Below, piece by piece: positions 13,868 to 22,285 of a stretch of DNA of 22,564 bases. Source of the DNA: Flavobacteriales bacterium UBA7690 (GTDB taxonomy: Bacteria; Bacteroidota; Bacteroidia; Flavobacteriales_F; PHOS-HE28); NCBI GenBank assembly GCA_002482775.1, contig DLGQ01000021.1, forward strand, positions 5,745-28,308, in the 5' to 3' direction. The notes below the pieces were generated by a model. The model did not search any database and was not told the DNA's origin. It saw only the letters and a list, made by a program, of their open reading frames with translations. The stretch's first letter is position 1. Each line of letters begins with the position of its first letter. The translations under genes were made by a program, and so were the position numbers.

Positions 13868-14476
13868 ATGGCCAACGAAAGACTGGGTACCAAGAACATC
13901 GAACTGCTCCTGAACCAATATCGATCCGAACGAAAACGACTGATATTCCAGTTGGGGAAAGTTCGTGAAACGATCATTCAACTGAAGGCGGCACGAACGA
14001 AAGAAGCGAAGACAACCCCTCCAGAAGGAATTAAACGAGGACCCGGCAGACCTCGCAAAGACGCCTCCCCCGAACTGCTGCCAAAACGTGGTCCAGGTCG
14101 CCCCCGCAAAGATGATCCCACAGCACCGGGGCTGCGCCGGAAAAGAAAGCGCGCCAAGACTGGTGGCTATAGACTGAGTCCTTGGGATGAAATGGTGATC
14201 ACCACCATTACCAAAGAAGGCCTGTTGCCGAAGCAGATGATCGTGGATCGTGCTAAGGCTTGGGCCAAGACGAACGCCAAGAAGATGACCGGCCCCGAGG
14301 TAGAGGCCAAGATCACACGTGTGTTGCAAAAACTCAGCGGTTCGCGTGGCCTTCTGGGAACGCACCGCACGGGCCTGCGCCGTGGATACCACTATGGCCT
14401 GAAGGAATGGTTCTTCGCCAGCAGCGGGGCTTTGCGCCAACAACACTTGGATAAGATCGCACCGGAAAAGGAGTGA
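13868..14476 (+). CDS. AT-hook DNA-binding protein
   Basis: The protein has 202 very basic residues. Residues 8-48 form a predicted helix or short coiled coil (LLLNQYRSERKRLIFQLGKV). Two identical AT-hooks, RGPGRPRKD, lie at 57-65 and 74-82, followed by a cluster LRRKRKRAK. Residues 100-195 look folded, with SPWDEMVITTITKEGLLPKQ and KITRVLQKLSGSRGLL, reminiscent of a winged-helix or other small alpha-helical DNA-binding unit. Minor-groove binding at AT-rich sites is expected from the hooks; a nucleoid or regulatory role is inferred. It stands alone, 81 bases after selD, with no obvious partner. Confidence 0.87.
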   Translation: MANERLGTKNIELLLNQYRSERKRLIFQLGKVRETIIQLKAARTKEAKTTPPEGIKRGPGRPRKDASPELLPKRGPGRPRKDDPTAPGLRRKRKRAKTGGYRLSPWDEMVITTITKEGLLPKQMIVDRAKAWAKTNAKKMTGPEVEAKITRVLQKLSGSRGLLGTHRTGLRRGYHYGLKEWFFASSGALRQQHLDKIAPEKE

Positions 14477-14529
14477 AGTGCTGACGGGCACGGAGTAGTT
14501 GTGTACTTTGACCCTGTTACACAACGCCC

Positions 14530-15654
14530 ATGCGCTCAGCAACCTCGGTACTTTCGATCACCTTTTGCTTTGGCCTTACCGGGTCCGTGTGCGTACCACC
14601 TGTGCGCGACACGGACCCGGAACTGAAGAATATCCAACTTCCCGAGGGGTTCAGGATCGAACTCTTCGCAGATAGTGTGACCAATGCCAGGGCGATGTGC
14701 TGGGGCACCAAGGGAACTCTTTTCGTAGGTACCCGCGATGAAGGCGTTGTGCATGCCCTGAAGGACACCGACGGCGATGGCACTGCGGATGAGCGGTACA
14801 TCGTGGCCAAGGGGTTGAACATGCCCGTGGGTGTCGCCTTCCGCGATGGAGACCTCTATATAAGCGCGGTGGATCGCATCGTGAAGCTCGTGGGTATCGA
14901 AGATCACCTGGCAGTTCCTCCGCCACCGGTGGTCGTCACCGATCGGTTCCCGGACAAGGAGCATCACGGCTGGAAGTACATCGCTTTCGGACCCGATGGG
15001 GATCTTTACGTTCCTGTCGGTGCGCCTTGCAACATCTGCCTTAGCGAAGACAGCATCTTCGCTACGATCACCAAGATCGATAAGGATGGTGGCGACCTCA
15101 GGATCGTAGCACACGGCGTACGCAACTCCGTGGGGTTCGATTGGCACCCGCTGACGGGTGAGCTCTGGTTCTCGGAGAACGGCCGCGATTGGTTAGGCGA
15201 TGACAGCCCCGACTGTGAACTGAACCACGTGACCAGCCCCGGACAACATTTCGGGTATCCGTTCTGTCATGCCGGCTCGGTCGCAGATCCTGAATTCGGG
15301 AAACAACGGTCATGTGGGGAATTCGTTACCCCCGCTGCGAAACTCGGTCCCCATGTGGCTCCTCTCGGTGTTCGTTTCTACACGGGCAAAGTGTTCCCGG
15401 AGAAGTACCACAACGCCCTCTTCATCGCCGAGCACGGAAGCTGGAACCGTGCGGCGCCGATAGGCTACCGGCTGGCCGTTGCCTTTCCACAGCCCGATGG
15501 CACTGCCACCACGGAGATCTTCGCCGAAGGCTGGCTCAATGGCTCACGCACAACAGGTAGGCCCGTGGACGTGATCAATGCACCGGATGGCAGCATCTTG
15601 GTGAGCGATGATGCCGCGGACAAGATCTACCGCATCCGCTATGTGGGAAAATGA
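14530..15654 (+). CDS. Sorbosone dehydrogenase-like PQQ/GSDH beta-propeller, secreted
   Basis: The protein has 374 residues. Residues 1-20 form a signal-like hydrophobic stretch ending near Cys21 (GSVC), which is not a textbook lipobox. The GSDH six-bladed propeller follows: LPEGFRIELFADSVTNARAM, LKDTDGDGTADERYIV, HHGW at 145-148 followed by KYIAFGPDGDLYVPVG, GVRNSVGFDWHP, WFSENGRDWLGDD, ELNHV and FIAEHGSWNR. These match L-sorbosone dehydrogenase relatives that use PQQ to oxidise sugars in the periplasm. Cofactor and substrate are inferred from the family. It stands alone; a strong terminator lies about 140 bases downstream. Confidence 0.9.
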   Translation: MRSATSVLSITFCFGLTGSVCVPPVRDTDPELKNIQLPEGFRIELFADSVTNARAMCWGTKGTLFVGTRDEGVVHALKDTDGDGTADERYIVAKGLNMPVGVAFRDGDLYISAVDRIVKLVGIEDHLAVPPPPVVVTDRFPDKEHHGWKYIAFGPDGDLYVPVGAPCNICLSEDSIFATITKIDKDGGDLRIVAHGVRNSVGFDWHPLTGELWFSENGRDWLGDDSPDCELNHVTSPGQHFGYPFCHAGSVADPEFGKQRSCGEFVTPAAKLGPHVAPLGVRFYTGKVFPEKYHNALFIAEHGSWNRAAPIGYRLAVAFPQPDGTATTEIFAEGWLNGSRTTGRPVDVINAPDGSILVSDDAADKIYRIRYVGK

Positions 15655-15796
15655 CAATTCGCAATAGTCTGAACAGCAGCCGGATACAGCCGGTCCGGAA
15701 AAATAGTTGCCGTCCAGGTGTGACCCAACCCGCCCATTTCGTCCTAATACCGACAGACGGGGTGAGGAAGGGAGAGTCCAAGTCCTGTTAGTCCTA
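15655..15796 (+). other. Untranslated stretch before terminator, possible small RNA
   Basis: Between the propeller gene stop and the terminator are 142 bases with no convincing ORF but several short complementary segments (CCGGA near TCCGG; CCCG near CGGGG). The end of the stretch has a tRNA-like GAGTCCAAGTCC but no matching acceptor stem. It may be a long 3' UTR or a small RNA sharing the terminator. Confidence 0.25.
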
Positions 15797-15825
15797 GAAG
15801 CGCCTCACGGCGCTTCTTGCTTTTT
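15797..15825 (+). terminator. Rho-independent terminator
   Basis: GAAGCGCC-TCAC-GGCGCTTC is a perfect 8-bp stem with a 4-base loop, followed by TTGCTTTTT. This is the strongest intrinsic terminator in the window and ends transcription coming from the propeller gene or the stretch before it. Confidence 0.88.
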
Positions 15826-15895
15826 GGCACCTCCCTTGACCAAGGATCATGAAGATCCACCATGGTCCCTCCAGATCCTAGCCCTGGGACCAACC

Positions 15896-15903
15896 CAACT
15901 TTG
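15896..15903 (+). promoter_or_regulatory. Promoter -7 box (CAACTTTG) of the outer-membrane protein gene
   Basis: This differs from TAnnTTTG at the first base only and is followed by CACGT and then the ATG at 15909. The message would be nearly leaderless. Confidence 0.5.
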
Positions 15904-15908
15904 CACGT

Positions 15909-16403
15909 ATGAAATATGCATTGCCGTTACTCTTCGCGCTATCCACCATCGGAGCGAAAGCACAAGACTCAGGGTTCGGCCTTGGGTTGATCCTGGGCGA
16001 ACCCACCGGCATCAGCGGAAAATATTGGATCGGTGGAGACCGAGCTTTGGATTTCGGCGTGGCTTGGGGTCTCGGCCATGGCGGATACCTTCACCTCCAT
16101 GGCGACTACTTGTTCCACAACATGGACCTGATCAGTGTCGGTAAAGGCCGCCTCCCGCTGTATTACGGCCCCGGTCTGCGCATTCGGTCGTGGAACAACG
16201 GCCGTTACTGGAATCGCGGGCGGTACCATGACCATGACGGAAGACGCATGGACCTTGGTATCCGCTTCCCCGTGGGGTTGGCCTACCTCTTCGATGGAGC
16301 TCCGGTGGATGTGTTCTTGGAGGTGGCTCCTACGTTGGATCTTGTCCCATCAACCTCCGTGGACTTCGATGCAGGTATCGGCCTGCGCTACTGGTTCAAG
16401 TGA
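15909..16403 (+). CDS. Small outer-membrane beta-barrel protein
   Basis: The protein has 164 residues. A signal peptide covers residues 1-19 (MKYALPLLFALSTIGAKAQ). The mature part is amphipathic strands: GFGLGLILGEPTGISGKYWI, ALDFGVAWGLG, YLHLHGDYLFHN, then a His/Arg-rich loop (NNGRYWNRGRYHDHDGR) and a last strand ending in GLRYWFK with a terminal aromatic region. Layout resembles eight-stranded barrels of the DUF3996/BAPKO_0422-like group. Function is not known; it may be structural. The last 16 bases overlap the end of the convergent PAP2 gene. Confidence 0.83.
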   Translation: MKYALPLLFALSTIGAKAQDSGFGLGLILGEPTGISGKYWIGGDRALDFGVAWGLGHGGYLHLHGDYLFHNMDLISVGKGRLPLYYGPGLRIRSWNNGRYWNRGRYHDHDGRRMDLGIRFPVGLAYLFDGAPVDVFLEVAPTLDLVPSTSVDFDAGIGLRYWFK

Positions 16404-17038
16404 CCGAGCAGTCGCTTTTCCGGCCAGCGCTTGGCCAGCATGCCCGGACCATAGACCCAGCGTTGTACCAGCCAGGCCGTGACCACACCTATAGCCGCTC
16501 CGGCCAGTATATCCTCTGTGAAATGCTGGGAGAGGTACACGCGCGAGTATGCGATCAATACGGCTAGGGCCGCGAACACTATCCCAGCGAACCTACCGCC
16601 GACCAACACCGCCAAGGCATAGCACATGCTGAACGCAGCGGTGGCATGACCGCTCGGGAAACTGAAATGGTGGTGCAGTTCCACATCGCCCACCCAATGC
16701 AGGTCACCCAGCTCGGCCTTGAACATGAACGGTCGGTCGTGTGCGAAGAAATGTTTGGATACCTGCACCACGATCGCGCTGGCAGCACAACTGATACCCA
16801 TCATCAGGAAAGAACGCACATCACGGAATAACAGGATCACAAGTGCCAGTGCAGTGGGGACAAGACCATCGCCCACATGCGTGATGTAGGTGAAGAAGAG
16901 ATCCAGGTATGTGCCGTTGACAGGATGCATGGACCGGTGTAACTCCAACGGTTCCGTGATGAGCACGGCGATGCCCAGTGCCACGGTGTAGACCATCCAT
17001 ACCACGAAAAAGCCCTGCGTCGCATGCCTCATCCGCAT
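16388..17038 (-). CDS. PAP2-superfamily membrane phosphatase
   Basis: The protein has 216 residues and about six membrane segments. The three phosphatase motifs are intact: KHFFAHDRP (95-103), FPSGHA (127-132) and SRVYLSQHFTED (165-176), including the catalytic His residues 131 and 172. It should hydrolyse a lipid phosphate such as undecaprenyl pyrophosphate, phosphatidylglycerophosphate or lipid A phosphate at the outer face of the inner membrane; sequence alone does not choose. Its promoter box TAGCTTCG ends 4 bases before the ATG and is back to back with the next gene's promoter. Confidence 0.94.
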   Translation of the reverse strand: MRMRHATQGFFVVWMVYTVALGIAVLITEPLELHRSMHPVNGTYLDLFFTYITHVGDGLVPTALALVILLFRDVRSFLMMGISCAASAIVVQVSKHFFAHDRPFMFKAELGDLHWVGDVELHHHFSFPSGHATAAFSMCYALAVLVGGRFAGIVFAALAVLIAYSRVYLSQHFTEDILAGAAIGVVTAWLVQRWVYGPGMLAKRWPEKRLLGHLNQ

Positions 17039-17042
17039 GGCG

Positions 17043-17050
17043 CGAAGCTA
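17043..17050 (-). promoter_or_regulatory. Promoter -7 box (TAGCTTCG) of the PAP2 gene
   Basis: The minus strand TAGCTTCG fits TAnnTTTG with one change, 4 bases before the start codon at 17038. It is part of a compact divergent promoter region. Confidence 0.5.
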
Positions 17051-17065
17051 GCCGATAACGCTCGC

Positions 17066-17073
17066 TATCTTCG
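17066..17073 (+). promoter_or_regulatory. Promoter -7 box (TATCTTCG) of the propeller-repeat gene
   Basis: TATCTTCG fits the same variant, 7 bases before the ATG at 17081, and faces away from the PAP2 promoter box 15 bases away. Confidence 0.5.
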
Positions 17074-17080
17074 ATGCATA

Positions 17081-18232
17081 ATGTGCTTGCGTGCGGCCCC
17101 GATCCTTGGTGCATTCCTGCTGGTGTGGCATATGGCATCCGGCCAGAGCTTCACACAAACTTTCGGAGGCCAGTATGCGCAAGACGGCGTTGGCACCATG
17201 AGCACCTCCAATGGTCTCCAGGTAGCCGCGCGCGAGTTCTTTCCGGAACAGTTGCGCTATAACGCGGTGTTGCATGCCACGAACAATTCGGGGTCGCTGT
17301 CGGCATCATACCCGATAGACACCCCCACCAGCACCTTCCTACAGGATGTGGTGAACGCGAATGATGGCTCTGCGATCCTTGTCGGTAGTGTGCTCACCCC
17401 TGATGATGCGGACCACGACGGACTTATCGTGAAGCTCAATGCGAGCGGCGTCCCTCTTTGGACCACGATGCCCGATCAGCCCGGATCGCAGCAGTACTTC
17501 GGGGGCACCATGGCTCCCGATGGAAGCATCGTGGTTTGTGGCGTGGAGCACACCGGGGATGGGCATGATGTGCTGGTGGTCCGTTTCACGGCGGACGGCG
17601 GCCTGCTCTGGAGCCATACCGAAGTGGGTGCCACGGAAGCGGAAGCCCACGGCATCGTGGTGGAAGGCAATGATCTTATCATCACCGGCCGGACGGTGAA
17701 CCCCAGCGGGGATAGCGATATGCTCCTGATGCGGATGTCCCTGGATGGAACAGTTGTTTGGAGCCAGACGCGTGGCGGTTCCAATGAAGATGAAGGCCGT
17801 GCGGTGGTGGGCATCGGCAGTGGTGTCTTCGTCAGCGCCGGATGGACCGAGAGCTACGGCATGTTCGATGTGACATCCCAACGTATCCCGCGCCACAACT
17901 ACCTCATCGCGTTCGATCTGGATGGTGACACACTGTGGACGAAAGCGCTTGGGGATACGCTATACGACCGCAAGGCTTTCGCACTGGAGAAAGGCCCCAT
18001 GGGTGATCTTTTCATCGGTGGGTCGCGCGGTGCTTCCACATTGAACGATGCAGACCTGATGCGTGTGACCACAACGGGAACACTCGTTTGGGAACGCGTT
18101 ATCGACACGGGGAAAGAAGAGCGGCTCACCCATATCCTGCCGCTCACGGATGGCTTGGTCTTCACCGGATGGAGTTTCGGCCCCTTTGGGCGGCAAGTGC
18201 TGATCATACGGCGCAACTACGACGGTTTCTAG
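17081..18232 (+). CDS. Secreted beta-propeller-repeat protein
   Basis: The protein has 383 residues from the ATG at 17081, chosen because it yields a signal peptide MCLRAAPILGAFLLVWHMASGQ directly; the longer frame from 17024 lies across the promoter. The body repeats a unit of about 50 residues: a D-x-D-hydrophobic strand (DHDGLIVKLNASGVPLWT, HDVLVVRFTADGGLLWS, SDMLLMRMSLDGTVVWSQ, ADLMRVTTTGTLVWE), followed by a Gly-rich segment and an IVVCGV/IITGRT type strand. This resembles the SBBP/delta-60-like propellers of Bacteroidota surface proteins. No T9SS sorting domain is present at its C-terminus, so it may stay periplasmic. Function unknown. Confidence 0.85.
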   Translation: MCLRAAPILGAFLLVWHMASGQSFTQTFGGQYAQDGVGTMSTSNGLQVAAREFFPEQLRYNAVLHATNNSGSLSASYPIDTPTSTFLQDVVNANDGSAILVGSVLTPDDADHDGLIVKLNASGVPLWTTMPDQPGSQQYFGGTMAPDGSIVVCGVEHTGDGHDVLVVRFTADGGLLWSHTEVGATEAEAHGIVVEGNDLIITGRTVNPSGDSDMLLMRMSLDGTVVWSQTRGGSNEDEGRAVVGIGSGVFVSAGWTESYGMFDVTSQRIPRHNYLIAFDLDGDTLWTKALGDTLYDRKAFALEKGPMGDLFIGGSRGASTLNDADLMRVTTTGTLVWERVIDTGKEERLTHILPLTDGLVFTGWSFGPFGRQVLIIRRNYDGF

Positions 18233-18265
18233 TCAACCATGGATCGTTGATCCTTCCTTGGTTGA
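18233..18265. terminator. Nested hairpin after the propeller-repeat gene
   Basis: It begins right after the stop codon. Outer arms TCAACCA (18233-18239) and TGGTTGA (18259-18265) enclose an inner GGATC-GTT-GATCC stem. There is no T-tract, so it may stabilise the 3' end or act as a weak terminator. Confidence 0.4.
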
Positions 18266-18330
18266 TCCACCCGATCGGGGGATGGCGATGTACCGTTCGT
18301 GGATGTTGCTTCGCATCAAACCCTACAGCC

Positions 18331-18492
18331 ATGACTACCGGCAAGAAGTACGCGGCGCGGACCAAGGATACCAACACGATGCCTCGCCTCCTCGATCAAA
18401 GGACACGCGCTGTGCTGAACGCGATCAGCAGCGAACCGAAAGGAAAAGCACTGGATGCGTACCTGCGCACCTTGGCGACGACCAGACCGTGA
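18331..18492 (+). CDS. Small basic hypothetical protein
   Basis: The frame is 53 residues, starting MTTGKKYAARTKDTNTMPRL and including RTRAVLNAISSEPKGKALDA. It is basic and mostly helical in character, without a recognised domain. TTGCTTCGCA, a near match to the local promoter box, lies about 15 bases before the ATG. It ends 4 bases before the stop of the oppositely directed large gene. The clean start, good codon use and matching promoter support it, but it could be a chance frame. Confidence 0.45.
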   Translation: MTTGKKYAARTKDTNTMPRLLDQRTRAVLNAISSEPKGKALDAYLRTLATTRP

Positions 18493-18496
18493 AACC

Positions 18497-21400
18497 TTAC
18501 GGCAACTGCTGGAACCGGACCGCCGTGGGCACGATACCTCCGATGTTCTGGAGGATGATGTCACGGTCGTTGGCTGTTCCCGTGTATTTGATCACCCCGT
18601 CCAGGTTCACATCGCGTCGGCTATATCCGGTGGTGGTGTTCGTGGGCACCACTCCTCCTATCAGTTCCAGGATCGGATCGCGATCATTGTTCGCACCCGT
18701 ATAGAGGATCCTGTCATCACTGTTCACATTGCCGGCCCAAAGTCCGAACTCCCCATTGCCGAATTCGCACCGGGCTTCCGTTCCATGGGTGGTCTGGGTA
18801 CCTCGCGTGAGATCGATACCCGCCTCTAAGGTTCCCAGTGCTTTCGGCGAAAATGTCATCACGCCGTTGTGGTTCCTGTGCCGCACAGCGATGTAGTATT
18901 CGTTGGCAGCCACATTGAAGAGCAACCTGGAGTATCCGTCCGTTCCGATCACATCGCCATCACGCTCCAGTAGTGCGCTCTTGGTGGCCACGATCTGCGA
19001 AGGGTTCAACTTATTGCGCAATTCCACCAACACCCAATCCACCACCGCGTTCTTTCCGGCCACTGCGAAGGCGGACGCTTGGGCGTTCTCTCCTCCACTG
19101 CCTGCTCTTTCGTACCCGAGCATCTGATACGGTTCCGCCATGGGGATCAGCCCCGCTGTCCGCAGGGCATCGTTCATCAAATGCGTTTGGTTGTTCCATG
19201 CGCCCTGCAGATTCATCCGCAGGCGCACACTCGGCAAGCAGTTCTGCCACGCCGCCAAAGCGGTTCCGGGAACCACGGTACGGGTGCTGTTCGTGGGGGT
19301 CTGCCACCACAGCGAAACGTGATCATTGCTCTGCGCTTCCTTATGGATGATCTCCACGTAATAATACTTGCCTGCTTGAAGAACGATGGGCGCACTGATC
19401 TGGTCGGGGTATTTGGTGAACTCGTTCTGTAACGTGAACGCTGGTGTGGAGCAGATCACACGTTTGAAGGCCGGCTCCGCGTTCAGTCCGAGGTACACCA
19501 CGGCATTGTCATCACCCGTAACGGTGAACGTGTAAGTACCGGTGGTCGGTGGAATGATATAACCACGAATGCGCGATCCGTAATTGTCACCAGCGTTCAA
19601 CAGCGACCCGAGCGAGGTCATCGCCGAAGTGCTCGTAGGTGAGTTCGGGTAGTTCGGGGTGTTGTAGAGATCCACCACGGAGGACCCGGAAACGTTGGTC
19701 CACACTTCGCGGAGCACCGTTCCTGCCGCACCCAAGCACTGCGGGGGTGCAAGCGTCAACACGCTGATCACGCGCACGGCCTGACCTGTCAAACCATCAT
19801 CGTCAGTTACAGTGAGCGTCACTTGATGATCACCGGTTTCGCTGAAGGTCTTTACCGGGTTGATGCTGGTGCTCGAGGTGCCATCACCGAAGTCCCACTG
19901 GTAGCCCACGATGGTGCCGGGGTCGAACGAGGCACCACCATCCAGGTGTACCAACAACGGACCGAACCCAGCGACCACATCAGCGTCGATCACCGCGGAG
20001 GGTGCGATGGCTTGGCAGCGCGGATAAAGCATCCGTTCCGAAGTCGCTTGTAAACCACCGGCGTCGGTGACTGTGAGCGCCACCTTGTAGCTGAACGTTT
20101 CGCCATTGCAGCCTGCGCCGCTGATCACGGTCGAGCTCGTCACGTTCGCATCGATCGGCTCCGGATGATCGTGCGTGTTATGGAACAAGGTGGTACGCCA
20201 CGCGTAGGTCAGTTGTGCGGCACCGTGCTGTGCATCGGAGACGGCAGCTTGGAGTTGAAAGGTGGTATCCACGCCCACGGGATAGAACGCACCGTTCGCA
20301 ATGCTCGTGATGTTCACCTGCGGCGGTGTGTTGTTCACCGATACCAGCATGGTCTTCGTCGCGCTGTTCCCGGCCGGATCAGTGACGGTGAGCACCACCG
20401 TGTAGCTGGTTACAACGCCCGCAGGTGAAGTGAATAGTTGTGTGGGCGTGGCCGAACTACTTGTTCCATTGCCGAAGTTCCACGCATAGGCCAACTGCCC
20501 GTTCTCCGGATCGCTGCTGCCGCTGGCATTGAAGGATACGGACAAGGGGCCCGGCCCGTATTGCACGGATTGCGTGGCCACGACCACGGGCGGCAAGTTC
20601 ACCGCGCTGGCGTAACAGATCCGGCGCACCTCGTTCGCGTCGTACTTGATGTAGCTGATACAACCATCGGGCCCTGCACCGATCCAGGTGATGGGACCAA
20701 GACCTGAGGCGAAGTCGTGAACGCTCGTGAGATCGCCCTGTGCATCGTATTTGAAACGGCGGATCCACCCCGCCGCGTAGTCTCCGTGGAATGCCGAATT
20801 GTGGTATGCGATGGGCATGTTCGGTGTGGCGATGTAAGGCCCTGCCAACGCGGCGTATCCACCGAAACGCGGCCCGGGGATAGGCGAAAGCGGTGAATCG
20901 AGGTCGTAGGAATAGGCGTTACCGTTCAGGTAGCTTCCCGTACGCGAGTTGTCGCCATGCGCCCAATCCACGCTGGGGCGCTCGTGGAGGAAAGTGCGCA
21001 CGCTGGCAGGCAACGGCACCGAAGGAGCGCACGGGCTCGGGTGCGTATTGATCACCTGCAGCGTCGCCTGCTTCAGTAGGTTCTGGAAGGTGAGGAACTG
21101 CTGCGTGCAATTCACGCCATCGTATCCCGGGTTCGGCACATCCTGGTTCGGTGTTGCTACTGTCATGTAAGCTGTACACGGCCACAGCCCTTCGAAAAGC
21201 GGCCATCCGAAATTGAGCCCTCCTTCATCGCATACGTTCAACTCTTCCCAGGCTGTCCAACCCACATCACCAATGAAGAAGGTACCGGGGTCGCCCGCTG
21301 CGGGATCCGTACTTCCACTGCCCGGCTTGTAGGTCATGCGGTACGGATTCCGCAAACCCAAGGCCCATACGCGTGACTTCGGCGAGCGGGGCGCCATCGG

Positions 21401-22210
21401 GTCGTAGAACGGATTGCTCGGCACACCGTTGCCCGTATTGGGATCGATGCGCAGCAACTTCCCGTTATGGCAGTTGAGCAACTGGGAACGCATGGCCCCC
21501 ACATCTTCAGCGGCGCGAATGATGCCATCGCCCAACCCGACATTATCGTAGGTGTCCGGCGCATTGCCAACGTCCACATAGTTGTAGCTCGCACCGTCGC
21601 CCACAGAGGCCATCAACGTGCCATCCGTGCCGAACATGAGCGAACCTGACCCGTGCGATTCGTGCAACAACGCAACACCGGTCTGTCGCGTTTCGCCCAG
21701 CAGAACGAAGCGGCTTCCGTAGTTCACCGTGGAGAAGTCCGGGCCGGTCGCCGTATAGCGCGTTATCCGCATGATGGTGGCGGCATAGTACTCGTTGCTG
21801 CTCTCGCTATAGTTGGCCGTGCCGAAATTCATCAGGTGATGTCGGTCAACCGTATACATCACGTAGATGCGGCCGTTGCTGAGGAAATCCGGGTCCAGGG
21901 CGAAACCGAGCATACCTTGATCACGCCAGTTGCCCACCTCTTCGCTGATGTCCAACAAGGCTTCCGCTTGGCGCACCCCGTTGTTGACGATCCACACCTT
22001 GCCACCTTTCTCCCATACGTATTGCCGGCCGTTCGCATCCCAGGCCACACCAACAGGTTGGTTGAAGGTGCCTCCCGGTAAGGTGGACTGCACGAAGCCC
22101 GGCTCCAATGACTGGCAATGGGACCGGATCGATGGAACAAGACAAGAGAACAGCAGCGCTACGTGCAACACGCAACGACACGCCGTACAGCGCGTGAATA
22201 GAAGATCCAT
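18497..22210 (-). CDS. Large secreted GSDH-PKD-PA14 protein with dockerin-like C-terminal module
   Basis: The protein has 1237 residues. A signal peptide lies at about 1-33. A GSDH-type propeller follows (about 38-545: TFNQPVGVAWDANGRQYVWE, MLGFALDPDFLSNGRIYVMY, HESHGSGSLMFG, WALGLRNPYRMTY, FFIGDVGWTAWEELNV). Two clear PKD domains (YAWNFGNGTSSS and YQWDFGDGTSST) flank a further Ig-like unit. A PA14-like domain comes next (REVWTNVSGSSV, IIPPTTGTYTFTVTGDDNA, WWQTP). The last 250 residues are a module seen in many Bacteroidota surface proteins, with DWVLVELRNK, AVRHRNHNGVMT and two dockerin-like calcium repeats (NVNSDDRILYTG, DVNLDGVIKYTG). It probably oxidises or binds extracellular sugars; the sugar is unknown. 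No T9SS type A domain is visible. Confidence 0.9.
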   Translation of the reverse strand: MDLLFTRCTACRCVLHVALLFSCLVPSIRSHCQSLEPGFVQSTLPGGTFNQPVGVAWDANGRQYVWEKGGKVWIVNNGVRQAEALLDISEEVGNWRDQGMLGFALDPDFLSNGRIYVMYTVDRHHLMNFGTANYSESSNEYYAATIMRITRYTATGPDFSTVNYGSRFVLLGETRQTGVALLHESHGSGSLMFGTDGTLMASVGDGASYNYVDVGNAPDTYDNVGLGDGIIRAAEDVGAMRSQLLNCHNGKLLRIDPNTGNGVPSNPFYDPMAPRSPKSRVWALGLRNPYRMTYKPGSGSTDPAAGDPGTFFIGDVGWTAWEELNVCDEGGLNFGWPLFEGLWPCTAYMTVATPNQDVPNPGYDGVNCTQQFLTFQNLLKQATLQVINTHPSPCAPSVPLPASVRTFLHERPSVDWAHGDNSRTGSYLNGNAYSYDLDSPLSPIPGPRFGGYAALAGPYIATPNMPIAYHNSAFHGDYAAGWIRRFKYDAQGDLTSVHDFASGLGPITWIGAGPDGCISYIKYDANEVRRICYASAVNLPPVVVATQSVQYGPGPLSVSFNASGSSDPENGQLAYAWNFGNGTSSSATPTQLFTSPAGVVTSYTVVLTVTDPAGNSATKTMLVSVNNTPPQVNITSIANGAFYPVGVDTTFQLQAAVSDAQHGAAQLTYAWRTTLFHNTHDHPEPIDANVTSSTVISGAGCNGETFSYKVALTVTDAGGLQATSERMLYPRCQAIAPSAVIDADVVAGFGPLLVHLDGGASFDPGTIVGYQWDFGDGTSSTSINPVKTFSETGDHQVTLTVTDDDGLTGQAVRVISVLTLAPPQCLGAAGTVLREVWTNVSGSSVVDLYNTPNYPNSPTSTSAMTSLGSLLNAGDNYGSRIRGYIIPPTTGTYTFTVTGDDNAVVYLGLNAEPAFKRVICSTPAFTLQNEFTKYPDQISAPIVLQAGKYYYVEIIHKEAQSNDHVSLWWQTPTNSTRTVVPGTALAAWQNCLPSVRLRMNLQGAWNNQTHLMNDALRTAGLIPMAEPYQMLGYERAGSGGENAQASAFAVAGKNAVVDWVLVELRNKLNPSQIVATKSALLERDGDVIGTDGYSRLLFNVAANEYYIAVRHRNHNGVMTFSPKALGTLEAGIDLTRGTQTTHGTEARCEFGNGEFGLWAGNVNSDDRILYTGANNDRDPILELIGGVVPTNTTTGYSRRDVNLDGVIKYTGTANDRDIILQNIGGIVPTAVRFQQLP

Positions 22211-22253
22211 AAGTCGTGTGCACGTGGCAGCGTGCGGCGGTAGATTGGCACAA

Positions 22254-22285
22254 CGAAATTATCGCCCGTGGTAGATGCGGGGCAA
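22254..22285 (-). promoter_or_regulatory. Promoter of the large GSDH protein (TTGC -33, TAATTTCG -7)
   Basis: On the minus strand, TAATTTCG (+ strand 22254-22261) is preceded, with a 20-base spacer, by TTGC (22282-22285), matching TTTG-N19-21-TAnnTTTG with single changes. It lies 43 bases before the ATG at 22210 and overlaps the region driving the acylphosphatase gene. Confidence 0.55.

Noticed and set aside
15764..15796. tRNA-like GAGTCCAAGTCC sequence before the terminator
   Set aside because: No T-stem pairing and no matching acceptor or anticodon arm could be found on either strand.
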